Below are positions 17,858 to 25,931 of a stretch of DNA of 64,000 bases, in pieces; position 1 is the stretch's first letter, and every line of letters begins with the position of its first letter. Source of the DNA: Oceanobacter kriegii DSM 6294 (GTDB taxonomy: Bacteria; Pseudomonadota; Gammaproteobacteria; Pseudomonadales; Oceanobacteraceae); NCBI RefSeq assembly GCF_000422845.1, contig NZ_AUGV01000008.1:1-64000 (forward strand), in the 5' to 3' direction. A program made the position numbers and the translations under genes. The notes beneath the pieces are model-generated. The model was given only the letters and a program-made list of their open reading frames with translations. It had not been told where the DNA came from and searched no databases.

Positions 17858-18349
17858 ATGTCGTTACCTCAAAAAACTGAAATGCTCTACGCGGATGGTA
17901 TTCACCCTTTGGTGGCTGCCATTGACTTTAACCGGCTCAAATGGAAATTGACGGAGTCGGGTGAGCCTAAAATGTCGCATGAAAAATGTGATCTAGCTGA
18001 GCGTGAGTATCGTCGCTTCCTGACCCTTAAGAAGCTATATCCAGCAGCAGAGCTGGTTCCAAACAAGGTTTTGGACGAATTCTGGCATGCCCATATTCTT
18101 GATACTGCGTCGTATCACAAAGATTGCGAAGCAGTATTTGGCCATTATCTTCATCATTTCCCATACTTCGGTATCTACGGAGAAGACGATTACCAGAATC
18201 TGGTTGATGCATTTGAAAGTACCAAAACGCTGTATCGTCGGCATTTCGGGCCTTCCCCGTCAGACTTGGATACCGCATCACGCTGTCAGGATCATGCCTG
18301 TCATGTTCCAACAGAGTGTGCATGTAGAACTCCTGAAGCCTGCCGCTGA
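17858..18349 (+). CDS. Glycine-rich-domain-protein-like (GRDP/DUF1399-like) protein
   Basis: A 163-residue protein. Residues about 45-130 contain the GRDP-like signature: EREYRRFLTLKKLYP, VPNKVLDEFWHAHILDTASY, HKDCEAVFGHYLHHFPYFG. It is related to the N-terminal domain of plant glycine-rich domain proteins. The last 24 residues form a Cys-rich tail, SRCQDHACHVPTECACRTPE then ACR, with five Cys. An AAGGATGG ribosome site precedes the ATG. Function unknown; the conserved His and Cys could bind metal. Confidence 0.7.
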   Translation: MSLPQKTEMLYADGIHPLVAAIDFNRLKWKLTESGEPKMSHEKCDLAEREYRRFLTLKKLYPAAELVPNKVLDEFWHAHILDTASYHKDCEAVFGHYLHHFPYFGIYGEDDYQNLVDAFESTKTLYRRHFGPSPSDLDTASRCQDHACHVPTECACRTPEACR

Positions 18350-18412
18350 TGATTAATAATAATTAGTCTGGTTGGCGAACTCCCCTGCTTATGGGGAGTT
18401 CGTCATAGAGGG

Positions 18413-18943
18413 CTATCCTTTGCAGCTACTATATGCAGATCGCATTGCACTCCCATAAGCTGGAATAACCTCATCTGGTTCATTGCGATCTCTTCCTGTG
18501 CCTACTTCGTCCAAGGCCTTTTCCATCATGCAACCGCACTTTTTGGCTGATGATCGGGTTACGTTTACAGGTGTGGTTGAGTTGTGGCCGTAAATGCAGG
18601 CGGACATCAAAGCATACTCGGATTCCGCAGATAGTCTTGGGGACTCCACATATTCCCATGCTCCAGCCCCTGTAGCCGCGACCATTAACACGCTTAGTGC
18701 TGCTTTCTTGAATTTTTTGCGCGAAAGAAACGTACGTTTATCAAAACTTGTATCGCAAGACGAACACTTTAACTCGTAGAGGTGCTTGAAACGTGTCGTT
18801 TCCCTGCATTCCGGGCATTGTAGATGAATGCCTGAATTCTTTGTCTGAACGTATTCCTTTGGCTCGGGACGCAAGGGTGGATATTCGCTACCCGTTAAAA
18901 CTGCGCTCTGAACTGGCTTATTCCATACTTCCTGATTTTCCAT
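18413..18943 (-). CDS. Zinc-ribbon single-pass membrane protein, function unknown
   Basis: A 176-residue protein. A zinc ribbon CPEC-(14)-CSSC lies at about residues 43-64, followed by a basic patch (KRTFLSRKKFKK) and one hydrophobic segment (AALSVLMVAATGAGAWEYV, about 80-98). The C-terminal part contains KKCGCMMEKALDEVG and ends SSCKG. Order suggests a cytoplasmic ribbon and a periplasmic C-terminus. Base composition is AT-richer than the flanks, as for the two genes before it. No family recognised. Confidence 0.6.
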   Translation of the reverse strand: MENQEVWNKPVQSAVLTGSEYPPLRPEPKEYVQTKNSGIHLQCPECRETTRFKHLYELKCSSCDTSFDKRTFLSRKKFKKAALSVLMVAATGAGAWEYVESPRLSAESEYALMSACIYGHNSTTPVNVTRSSAKKCGCMMEKALDEVGTGRDRNEPDEVIPAYGSAMRSAYSSCKG

Positions 18944-19300
18944 CCGTGGCAGGTCTCTTCATAAAAATTTGAACCCGGGCGCTTAGCCCTTCTTATGATT
19001 TTCAAGGTTAATGTTTGGCTAGAGTTTGATCCATAAAATATTTTTGTCAGAGGACAGTTTTTCCTGAGATCGATGATTTAAAGCCGGAAAACCGGTAACA
19101 CTTGTAGGATGCAAGCTGGATTCCCTGAGGTAAGCGTATCTGAATATAGGGTGTTCAGGTCTTTGTGTCAGCTCAGCGCCCAGCACGTATAAAACCAGGA
19201 ATTATTCTTGGTTCTATCAATAGGCATGCCGCGAACTTCTTGCAGCCCGGAAAAGAGCCTATAAAATAACCAGCTCTTTTGTGTGGAAAGCGGATTTCCT
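18944..19300. other. AT-rich intergenic region, right edge of the 17-19 kb patch
   Basis: No gene can be supported. I searched for the missing 3' part of the cytochrome c gene (a CxxCH after CRV) and do not see it. Base composition returns to the normal level towards the response regulator at 19301. Confidence 0.4.
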
Positions 19301-19942
19301 GTGCCTGATTCGATCTCCTTGCCGTTGAATATTCTGATTATTGATGACCACCGTATGTTTGCGGATGCCGTGTCTGGCCTTGTTCGCCAGCAGCTGGGCG
19401 GTGCGTCTGTGCACGCGGTGAATACGGCGGTTGAGGGGCTGGATTACCTGAAGCAGCAGCCGTGTGATTTGGTGTTGCTGGACCTTGGCTTGCCGGATAT
19501 GGACGGTGTGCTGGTATTGGAGCAGCTGCGGGCCGGTTGGCCCGGTTTAGCTGTGCTGGTGTGTACCGGTGAGGTGCGTCCGGCGGTCTTGCGGCGGGTG
19601 TTGCAGGGCGGTGCCGGTGGTTTGATTACCAAGAATCAATCGGCCGAGCAGGTGTTGGAAGCCATCGATAGTGTGCTGGCCGGGCGCCAGTATCTGGCAC
19701 CGGAGGCAGCGCAAGCCATGCAGTCGCGGGAACCTCATGCCGCCGATGTGCTCACCGAGCGGCAGACGGCCATTTTGCGTTTGATGCAGGATGGCCTGAC
19801 CACGGTGCAAATTGCCGAGCAGCTGTTTTTGAGTCCGAATACGGTGAAGACGCATATTCGCTTGATGTTCGAGAAGCTGGGGGTGCGTAACCGGGTTGAG
19901 TGTTTGCGGGCGGCTCATGACCGCGGTTATTTGCACGGTTGA
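19301..19942 (+). CDS. LuxR/NarL-type response regulator
   Basis: A 213-residue regulator: receiver domain (ILIIDDHRMFADAV, Asp in LVLLDLGLPDMDG, GGLITKNQSAEQ) and LuxR HTH (LTERQTAILRLMQDGLTTVQIAEQLFLSPNTVKTHI). GTG at 19301 is preferred because GGAAAG lies at a suitable distance; GTG at 19283 is possible. It converges with the hybrid kinase gene at 20077-21951, a likely partner by position. Target genes unknown. Confidence 0.82.
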   Translation: MPDSISLPLNILIIDDHRMFADAVSGLVRQQLGGASVHAVNTAVEGLDYLKQQPCDLVLLDLGLPDMDGVLVLEQLRAGWPGLAVLVCTGEVRPAVLRRVLQGGAGGLITKNQSAEQVLEAIDSVLAGRQYLAPEAAQAMQSREPHAADVLTERQTAILRLMQDGLTTVQIAEQLFLSPNTVKTHIRLMFEKLGVRNRVECLRAAHDRGYLHG

Positions 19943-20076
19943 TGGCTTATACAACCTTCCAGTAGGTTGGATAAACGAGCGCAGCGATGTGCCATCCAAC
20001 GCCTTGGTGTCAGATGGCAGCCGCTTCGCGTCTTTATTTGACCTACAGTCCTCTTCCCGACTCCCTCCCAAAAAAC

Positions 20077-21951
20077 CTAGCCTTGCAGGGTGACTCGCCG
20101 CTGTTGTTGCAGGCGTTCCAGCAGTTGCTGTGGTTCCAGCGGTTTGTGGAGGATGGGGTAGCCCAGTTGTGTCAGTTGTTGCAGCCGTTCGGGGTTGGTG
20201 TCGCCGGTGGCGATGATGAAGTCGGGGCTTTGCTGGTGTTGTTGAAAGCAGGCCAGCACGGCTTCAACGCGGCCGTCGTCGCCGAGCATGTCGTCGCTGA
20301 TGACGATGTCGGGGGTGCAGGCCGGGTGTTTGAGTTGTTCGTTAAGGCTGTTGAGACCGTCGGCAACCCAGACATCGCAATCGCGGTTGACCAGTAGCAT
20401 CGACAGGCTGTCGAGGATGTCTTCGTGGTCGTCGATGATCATGACTTTCAGGCCGTTGAGCGACTCCTGCTTGATGCTTGGACTGCTTCCAGTGGAAGCG
20501 CTTTGGGTCGCAGCACCAGCCGGTGAGTCAACCGATGAACGGCTGTCCAGTTCGTTGTTGTTGGCAGCGGGAAGGCCAACGGCAAAGCAGCTGCCTTGGC
20601 CGGGCTCGGATTCCACCACCAGTGTCAGCTGGTTCAGGCGGCATAAGCGGCTGACGATGGAGAGTCCCAAACCCAGGCCTTTCTGGCGTTTACGGCCAGG
20701 GTTATCCAGCTGCACAAATTCTTCAAAAATGGCTTGTTGCTGATCGCTGGCAATGCCAATGCCGGTGTCTCTTACCATCACTTTCACTTGCTGATCACGA
20801 CGGCTGACGCTGACTTTGATAGAGCCCTCGTGGGTGTACTGCACGGCGTTGGCGAGCAGGTTTTTGAATATCTGTATCGTCATGGTGCGGTCGCAGCGCA
20901 CCAGTGTGGCGGGGTCGCAGTGGATCTCCAATTGCAGTTGTTTGCGTTGCGCCAGTGGTGTGAAGACCACGCGCAGTTCTTCCAGCAGTTGGGCTAAGTC
21001 GAAGGCAGTGGGCTGAATATCGGCAACACCCGCATCCAGACGGGAGACATCGAGCAGGTGGTTCAGCAACTCGTTGGTGGATTTCAGGCTCGCCCCTAAC
21101 CGTTCGAACAGCGGCCGTTGATCTTCACTGACAGCGTCCGGTTTGATGGCACTCCAGTACAAGGAAGCCGCTTGCAACGGCTGGCGAATATCGTGGCTGG
21201 CGGCGGCCAGAAAGCGGGTCTTGGCCTGATTGGCTTGCTCAATTTCGCGCTTGGAGTGTTGCAGCTCCAGTCGGGTGGCAAGGTTATCAATCTGGGTTTT
21301 GAACATGGCGTAGCTGAAGCCCACCAGCGACAGCCACACGGCTGGGGCCATCATCTTGTGCAGCCAGACATTGCCCAAATCCATGCCCCACAAGTGCCAG
21401 CCAAATGCCCCTAATACCGGGGTTAGAAAGACCACGTAGACGTCCGGGTAGAGGCCCATGGTCATTGACGGCATGGTGGACGTGATGGTGACCAGCAGCA
21501 GGATAGAAAAGATCTGTACGATCGAGGCGTCGCCCAAAAACAGCAGTGGCAACGCGGCCCACTGAAAGCCCCACAAGAGGGATAAATAGAGGTTGGCGAG
21601 GTGCCAGCGTTTGATGGATTTCTGTTGTTTGGGCTGTGCGATCTGTGAAAGAGCACCTTGTTCGTCGTTGTTTTTGTGATAGCGGCGCAAAATCAGCCAG
21701 GAATTCAGGCCAACAAACAGGTTCATACCAAACCAGGTTGCCAGGGTGGCTATGCTGGCCGATTGAATGAATAAGAAGCCAACAATAACCGCAGCAACCA
21801 GGGTGGCAGCCATACGCGGGCCGACTTCCTTCATAAACAGATGATGTCGCTGCCATTGCATTTCATCGGCTAACGGATGGTCGGCAAAGCCAAGTTTGGT
21901 GAGCTTGTCGAGCAGCCCATGTGTTGATGTGCCAGCCTGATTACGCATCAT
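20077..21951 (-). CDS. Membrane hybrid sensor histidine kinase with C-terminal receiver
   Basis: About 624 residues from the ATG at 21951, which has AAGGATGAGG upstream; a GTG at 22005 is a weaker longer start. Five to six hydrophobic segments (about residues 45-225) form the sensor part. HisKA has the His in FLAAASHDIRQPLQAASLYW; the HATPase shows NLLANAVQYT, VRDTGIGIA and GLGLGLSIV. A Ser/Gln-rich linker leads to a receiver (MIIDDHEDILDSL, Asp in DIVISDDML, ILHKPLEP). There is no Hpt, so transfer would go to a separate Hpt or the receiver has an inhibitory role. The convergent LuxR regulator at 19301 is its probable partner. Confidence 0.85.
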   Translation of the reverse strand: MMRNQAGTSTHGLLDKLTKLGFADHPLADEMQWQRHHLFMKEVGPRMAATLVAAVIVGFLFIQSASIATLATWFGMNLFVGLNSWLILRRYHKNNDEQGALSQIAQPKQQKSIKRWHLANLYLSLLWGFQWAALPLLFLGDASIVQIFSILLLVTITSTMPSMTMGLYPDVYVVFLTPVLGAFGWHLWGMDLGNVWLHKMMAPAVWLSLVGFSYAMFKTQIDNLATRLELQHSKREIEQANQAKTRFLAAASHDIRQPLQAASLYWSAIKPDAVSEDQRPLFERLGASLKSTNELLNHLLDVSRLDAGVADIQPTAFDLAQLLEELRVVFTPLAQRKQLQLEIHCDPATLVRCDRTMTIQIFKNLLANAVQYTHEGSIKVSVSRRDQQVKVMVRDTGIGIASDQQQAIFEEFVQLDNPGRKRQKGLGLGLSIVSRLCRLNQLTLVVESEPGQGSCFAVGLPAANNNELDSRSSVDSPAGAATQSASTGSSPSIKQESLNGLKVMIIDDHEDILDSLSMLLVNRDCDVWVADGLNSLNEQLKHPACTPDIVISDDMLGDDGRVEAVLACFQQHQQSPDFIIATGDTNPERLQQLTQLGYPILHKPLEPQQLLERLQQQRRVTLQG

Positions 21952-22033
21952 TGGGCGTACCTCATCCTTGTGGTCAAACGACTGTATAGAAAAAGAGCCC
22001 GGCACAACAGGACGTACCAGGCAGAATAAAAAT

Positions 22034-22300
22034 AGGGACCCTCTGAATAACTCTGCACAGCTCTGCGCGAGTCCTGCAGGTTGTCAGAACAAGGCGGCGA
22101 ATGCAGCGGAATGACGAGTCCTTTCCAAATTCGCCAACACCGTTATGGCGGCCTGCAGGCCGCGCCCGACGGGGATGGCTGGGCATTGCTGACTCCGTGT
22201 CGCTGATTTTTGACTTGACCCATTAGGCCTGCAAATCAGCTTCGTGATTCAGCTTCGCCCTGTCATCCAGAGCGGGCACCTAGTTATTCAGAGGGGCCCT
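22034..22300. repeat. 267-bp MITE-like element, copy 2
   Basis: Terminal inverted repeats AGGGACCCTCTGAATAACT (22034-22052) and AGTTATTCAGAGGGGCCCT (22282-22300) match with one mismatch. Length equals copy 1 exactly, and the interior is homologous (shared text such as GGCGAATGCAGCGGAATGA and TTTTGACTTGACCC), but the termini differ between copies while matching within each. CAGAATAAAAA occurs just outside both ends (22022-22032 and 22303-22313), a possible target duplication. Confidence 0.85.
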
Positions 22301-22304
22301 AACA

Positions 22305-22340
22305 GAATAAAAAGACCCGGCTATTTGGGGATAGCCGGGT
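22305..22340 (-). terminator. Rho-independent terminator after the GGET lipoprotein
   Basis: On the minus strand ACCCGGCTAT and ATAGCCGGGT (22315-22340) form a stem followed by CTTTTTATT. It lies about 90 bases beyond the stop of the lipoprotein gene. Confidence 0.8.
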
Positions 22341-22429
22341 AAAGGGGTACCAGAACCGCGGAGAGTAGAGGACCGCGGAGTCTGGCTTGCTCAATGAAGG
22401 AGCAACATCATTTCAGTCCGGTCTTTACT

Positions 22430-25400
22430 TTACTTCACTTCAACTTCAGCACCGGCGCCTTCCAGTTCGGCCTTGATTTGCTCGGCTTCTTCCTTGGAGG
22501 CTTTTGCCATTGTGGCTGTTTCACCACTGCTGGTTTCCTCGTAGGTCCGGCTCATCATCCTTGAGGTCGTTACCGGAGTCTGGGTGGTCGCGGTCGGGTC
22601 AAACTCAATCAGTTTGCCCTCGTCGGTGGAGTCGTGACACCAGATGGTTGGCGTGCTGCCGCTGTAGCTACCTGTAATGGCGTCAGCGCAGTACTGCAGG
22701 TCATCACTCAGGTGATAGTCCTCAGAGGTCTTGGTGTTGGTTGTCGGGTCATAGACCACTTCGTGCACACCAACACTCTCTGATACCAGATAGATGTGGT
22801 ACGCGGTCGCCGACTCTTTCCAGATATGGATATCGGCGACATCCCAGAAGCCATTGCCATTGTTGGTAAAGCGGTTGTGCGGGGAAATGATCAGATCCAC
22901 TTTACCGCCGCTGCCATAGTACATGGTCAGGTAGTTGTAGCTGCCACTGGTGTACGCAATGATGGAACGATCCTGGTCATCATCACCGAAGAACTCGACG
23001 GACTGAATATCATCGCTGGAAGCGAAGCGGACCGTTGGGCTGGCCGTTGACGAATTGCCGGCATAGCTCAAGGCGTTCGCTGCGAGCGCATTGAAGTCGT
23101 AGTTGAATTCGAACCGCGAAAGGAAGCTGTAGTCGTATCTGCCCCATTTTCCGGTACCGCCAATTCCCATCACCAGATGGAAGTTATCGTTGGTGGCGTC
23201 GTAGCTGACCTCTTCAACCGACAGACCCTTACAGCTGTTGATGCTCCATGTGGTACCTCTGTTAACGCCTGCCATGACGGTTTGAGCCAGGCTTACCTCG
23301 GAGGAAGTACCCGGGTAGTTGACCAGTCGAGCCGACAAGGTTGCGGGTGACGTGGTTTCGTTACACATCAGCATAAGCAGTTCATCGGTGGTACCGCCCA
23401 CCAATCGGGCGATGGTCATGTCGGTGTACTGGGTATCCAGCATGGTATCAATCAATTCAAAGTCGATGTCGCTGGAATCTGGCGTCACCTTCATCATGCT
23501 GCTGTTGCTACCAGATGCCTTGATCATACCCAGCTCCAGCGGAGTCGAGATGGTTTGATCGCCGTATGGCCATGCCAGCGCTTGCATGCTGTCCTGACCC
23601 AGGCTCCAGCTTGGATCATGAAGCGCGGTGGTGGCCGGGGCCGCTTCAGTGGTACTGGTGAAGGTACCTACCTCAGTGCTGCCAATGGTCAGGGTGGAGC
23701 TGACATCGGTGGAGTAGTCATCAGAAGAGGTATGACGAACCACGATGCTGTCGCCTGCTGAAACGGTAATGGTACGGCCGGCAGCAACGATCTGTCCGCC
23801 GTTCACCTGCATTTCACCATGATCAACGCCAGCCAACAGCATGGTGTCAAAGCCGCCAACAATCACAGGCGCACTTTCAACCACGGTCGACCGTTCGACG
23901 TCGGTGGCCGCTGTAAAGGTGACCATATCCGGACTGTAATCAGCGCTGCGAGTCGTGGAGGTGAACGTAGCAACCTCGTTGGAGTAGATACTCAGCGTGG
24001 TGCTGGTCGCGGTAGAGTATGACGAAGACGCGGTGTGACGAACGCTCACGCTATCGCCTTCTCTGACCAGTGCTGAGGGTAACCAGCCACTGCCATTGAC
24101 GGAGATTTCGCCGTTATCGACGGTTGCATCCAGCACGCCATCGAAACCGGTCACTGTGATTGTTGCACTTTCAACGGTGTCGCCAGGTTCCACACCGGTT
24201 ACCGCTGCGAAGCTGGCGGTATCAGCGATGTTATCTGCGGCTCGGGTGGTTACGTTAAATCGGGTCGAGGTGCCCAGCAGGGTTACGGTGGAGGAGATTT
24301 CAGTATCAAACGAAGAAAAGGCCGTTGTTTGAATCTGGATTTGGTCACCGGCAGATACCATCGCAGGTGATGCCACGTTGCTGCCGTTGACGATCAGGGT
24401 GCCATTGAAGACCGTCATTGGGTGTGAGCCATCGAATCCACTTAAGGTAATGGTATTACTGCTGACTGTGGAAGAAAGCTCGGCGCCGGTAACCGGAGTG
24501 AAGCTGAACGTATCCGGAGTGAGATCAGCAGCGCGAGTGATGCTGGTAAAGATTGCGGTGACAGAACCCAGTGTCACGGTGCTGGTGGTGTTGAGGCCAA
24601 AGCCAGATGAGCTGGTTTGTACGACCTGAATCTGGTCTCCAGCAGATACCGTGGCAGAAGAACCGGCAGCAGAACCATTAATAATCAGCGAACCGTTCGC
24701 CACTGATAATGGCAGAGTGCCTTCAAAGCCTGTCAAGGTCACGGCATCGCTGGTGATGCTGGTGGAAGGTTCAACCTCAGTACGGTCTGTGAATGTGAAG
24801 CTGTCTGGCGTAGTGTCGATTTCGGTTTCTCCACCAGTTTCGCCGCCAGTTTCGCCGCCAGTTTCGCCGCCAGTTTCGCCGCCAGTTTCGCCGCCGGTTT
24901 CGCCGCCAGTTTCGCCGCCAGTTTCGCCGCCAGTTTCGCCGCCGGTTTCGCCGCCAGTTTCGCCGCCGGTTTCGCCGCCAGTTTCGCCGCCAGTTTCGCC
25001 GCCAGTTTCGCCACCGGTTTCGCCGCCAGTTTCGCCGCCGGTTTCGTTTTCAGGGCTCAGTTCAGCGCTTTCGTCGAAGTTGTAGTCCTGTTCGTCAACG
25101 TCGACTTCATAGCCGCCGGTATCCATATCAAAGACGATGGTGACGTCATCGAGCACGGCGTCGAAGCCGGTTTGGTCGGCGCTGAAGGTGGCGTTAAACA
25201 GGTCGTAGGTATTCGGATCGAGACCTTGTTCTTCGAATTGATCGGCGAAGTTGGCCAGAATCACGTCTTCGGCTTCTGCCAGAGCGTCGGCATCAAAGCT
25301 TTCCGCCTCGTCGTCCCAGGCAGCACGCAGCAGTTCGAGGCTTTGATGGTCGTTGGCGAGCAGCAGCGCAAGGGTTGTCAGAGGCGTCACGTTGACGGTG

Positions 25401-25729
25401 ATGTCCGCCGCTTCTGCGAAGGAGTACTGAATGGCCAACGCGGTGTTGTCCGGCCGGGCTTCCAGCATAAAGGGTGGGGTCATGCCGTCGACGTTAACGC
25501 TGAAGGTGCCGTTGTCTTCGATCACCACATTGGTGGATCGGCCTTCGGCGTCGTACACAAACAGGGTGCCGTCAATGGCCAGGCCAGTGGCTGCGGTACC
25601 TGTCAGATAGCTGGATTCGGCGTCGTTGTTTGCGTTGTCGTCACTGTCGGACGACGAACTGCCACCGCAAGCGGTGAGGGTCAAAGAAGATGCTGCCATC
25701 AGGGACAGCATAAGCTTGCTGAGTTCCAT
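22430..25729 (-). CDS. Large repeat-containing lipoprotein with GGET tract and L7/L12-like tail
   Basis: A 1099-residue exported lipoprotein: signal peptide with lipobox LTAC (Cys21), then a Ser/Asp-rich linker. Residues about 25-225 form an N-terminal domain; about 228-301 is a tract of 18 GGET tetrapeptides; about 303-690 holds four related beta-rich repeats of about 95 residues (pattern F-F-x-T-x-VE...VTxxGFxG...V-NG...VSAGDxIxVxxT-S). The last 400 residues look beta-propeller-like (PSWSLGQDSM, GIGGTGKWGRYDY, WDVADIHIWKES). The last 22 residues closely resemble the C-terminus of ribosomal protein L7/L12 (AELEGAGAEVEVK). Probably anchored in the outer membrane. Function unknown. Confidence 0.8.
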   Translation of the reverse strand: MELSKLMLSLMAASSLTLTACGGSSSSDSDDNANNDAESSYLTGTAATGLAIDGTLFVYDAEGRSTNVVIEDNGTFSVNVDGMTPPFMLEARPDNTALAIQYSFAEAADITVNVTPLTTLALLLANDHQSLELLRAAWDDEAESFDADALAEAEDVILANFADQFEEQGLDPNTYDLFNATFSADQTGFDAVLDDVTIVFDMDTGGYEVDVDEQDYNFDESAELSPENETGGETGGETGGETGGETGGETGGETGGETGGETGGETGGETGGETGGETGGETGGETGGETGGETGGETGGETEIDTTPDSFTFTDRTEVEPSTSITSDAVTLTGFEGTLPLSVANGSLIINGSAAGSSATVSAGDQIQVVQTSSSGFGLNTTSTVTLGSVTAIFTSITRAADLTPDTFSFTPVTGAELSSTVSSNTITLSGFDGSHPMTVFNGTLIVNGSNVASPAMVSAGDQIQIQTTAFSSFDTEISSTVTLLGTSTRFNVTTRAADNIADTASFAAVTGVEPGDTVESATITVTGFDGVLDATVDNGEISVNGSGWLPSALVREGDSVSVRHTASSSYSTATSTTLSIYSNEVATFTSTTRSADYSPDMVTFTAATDVERSTVVESAPVIVGGFDTMLLAGVDHGEMQVNGGQIVAAGRTITVSAGDSIVVRHTSSDDYSTDVSSTLTIGSTEVGTFTSTTEAAPATTALHDPSWSLGQDSMQALAWPYGDQTISTPLELGMIKASGSNSSMMKVTPDSSDIDFELIDTMLDTQYTDMTIARLVGGTTDELLMLMCNETTSPATLSARLVNYPGTSSEVSLAQTVMAGVNRGTTWSINSCKGLSVEEVSYDATNDNFHLVMGIGGTGKWGRYDYSFLSRFEFNYDFNALAANALSYAGNSSTASPTVRFASSDDIQSVEFFGDDDQDRSIIAYTSGSYNYLTMYYGSGGKVDLIISPHNRFTNNGNGFWDVADIHIWKESATAYHIYLVSESVGVHEVVYDPTTNTKTSEDYHLSDDLQYCADAITGSYSGSTPTIWCHDSTDEGKLIEFDPTATTQTPVTTSRMMSRTYEETSSGETATMAKASKEEAEQIKAELEGAGAEVEVK
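24828..25047 (-). repeat. Tandem 12-bp repeat encoding (GGET)18
   Basis: About 18 copies of a 12-base unit (plus strand GCCGCCAGTTTC, with A/G variation at one position) run in frame within the lipoprotein. Units differ only at synonymous sites, so the array is recent or kept homogeneous and is expected to vary in copy number. Confidence 0.95.
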
Positions 25730-25931
25730 TGAGTCCTTCCTTCGGAATAAGGTTTGGCGGCACGAGGGGCTCGTGTCGCTGGATCATTTTGGGTGTCACG
25801 AAACGTCAGCAGATTACGACCTGACAGAGTGGTCAGCTTCACCCATATGGGTGATTTTATGGAACAATATGGCCACGAAGCCCGCTACCATGGGGGTTCT
25901 GACTGGATTGTCATACGATCGGGTAATTCAA

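Larger units (their letters stand above)
22006..22429. other. Gap with MITE copy 2 and lipoprotein terminator
   Basis: The stretch between the hybrid kinase start and the lipoprotein stop is almost filled by the 267-bp repeat (22034-22300) and the hairpin at 22315-22340. A further GC-rich palindrome (CCGCGG...CCGCGG, about 22357-22378) follows. Confidence 0.6.

Noticed and set aside
24739-25014. The regular repeat array as a CRISPR
   Set aside because: Units are 12 bases without spacers and translate in frame to GGET inside a large gene.
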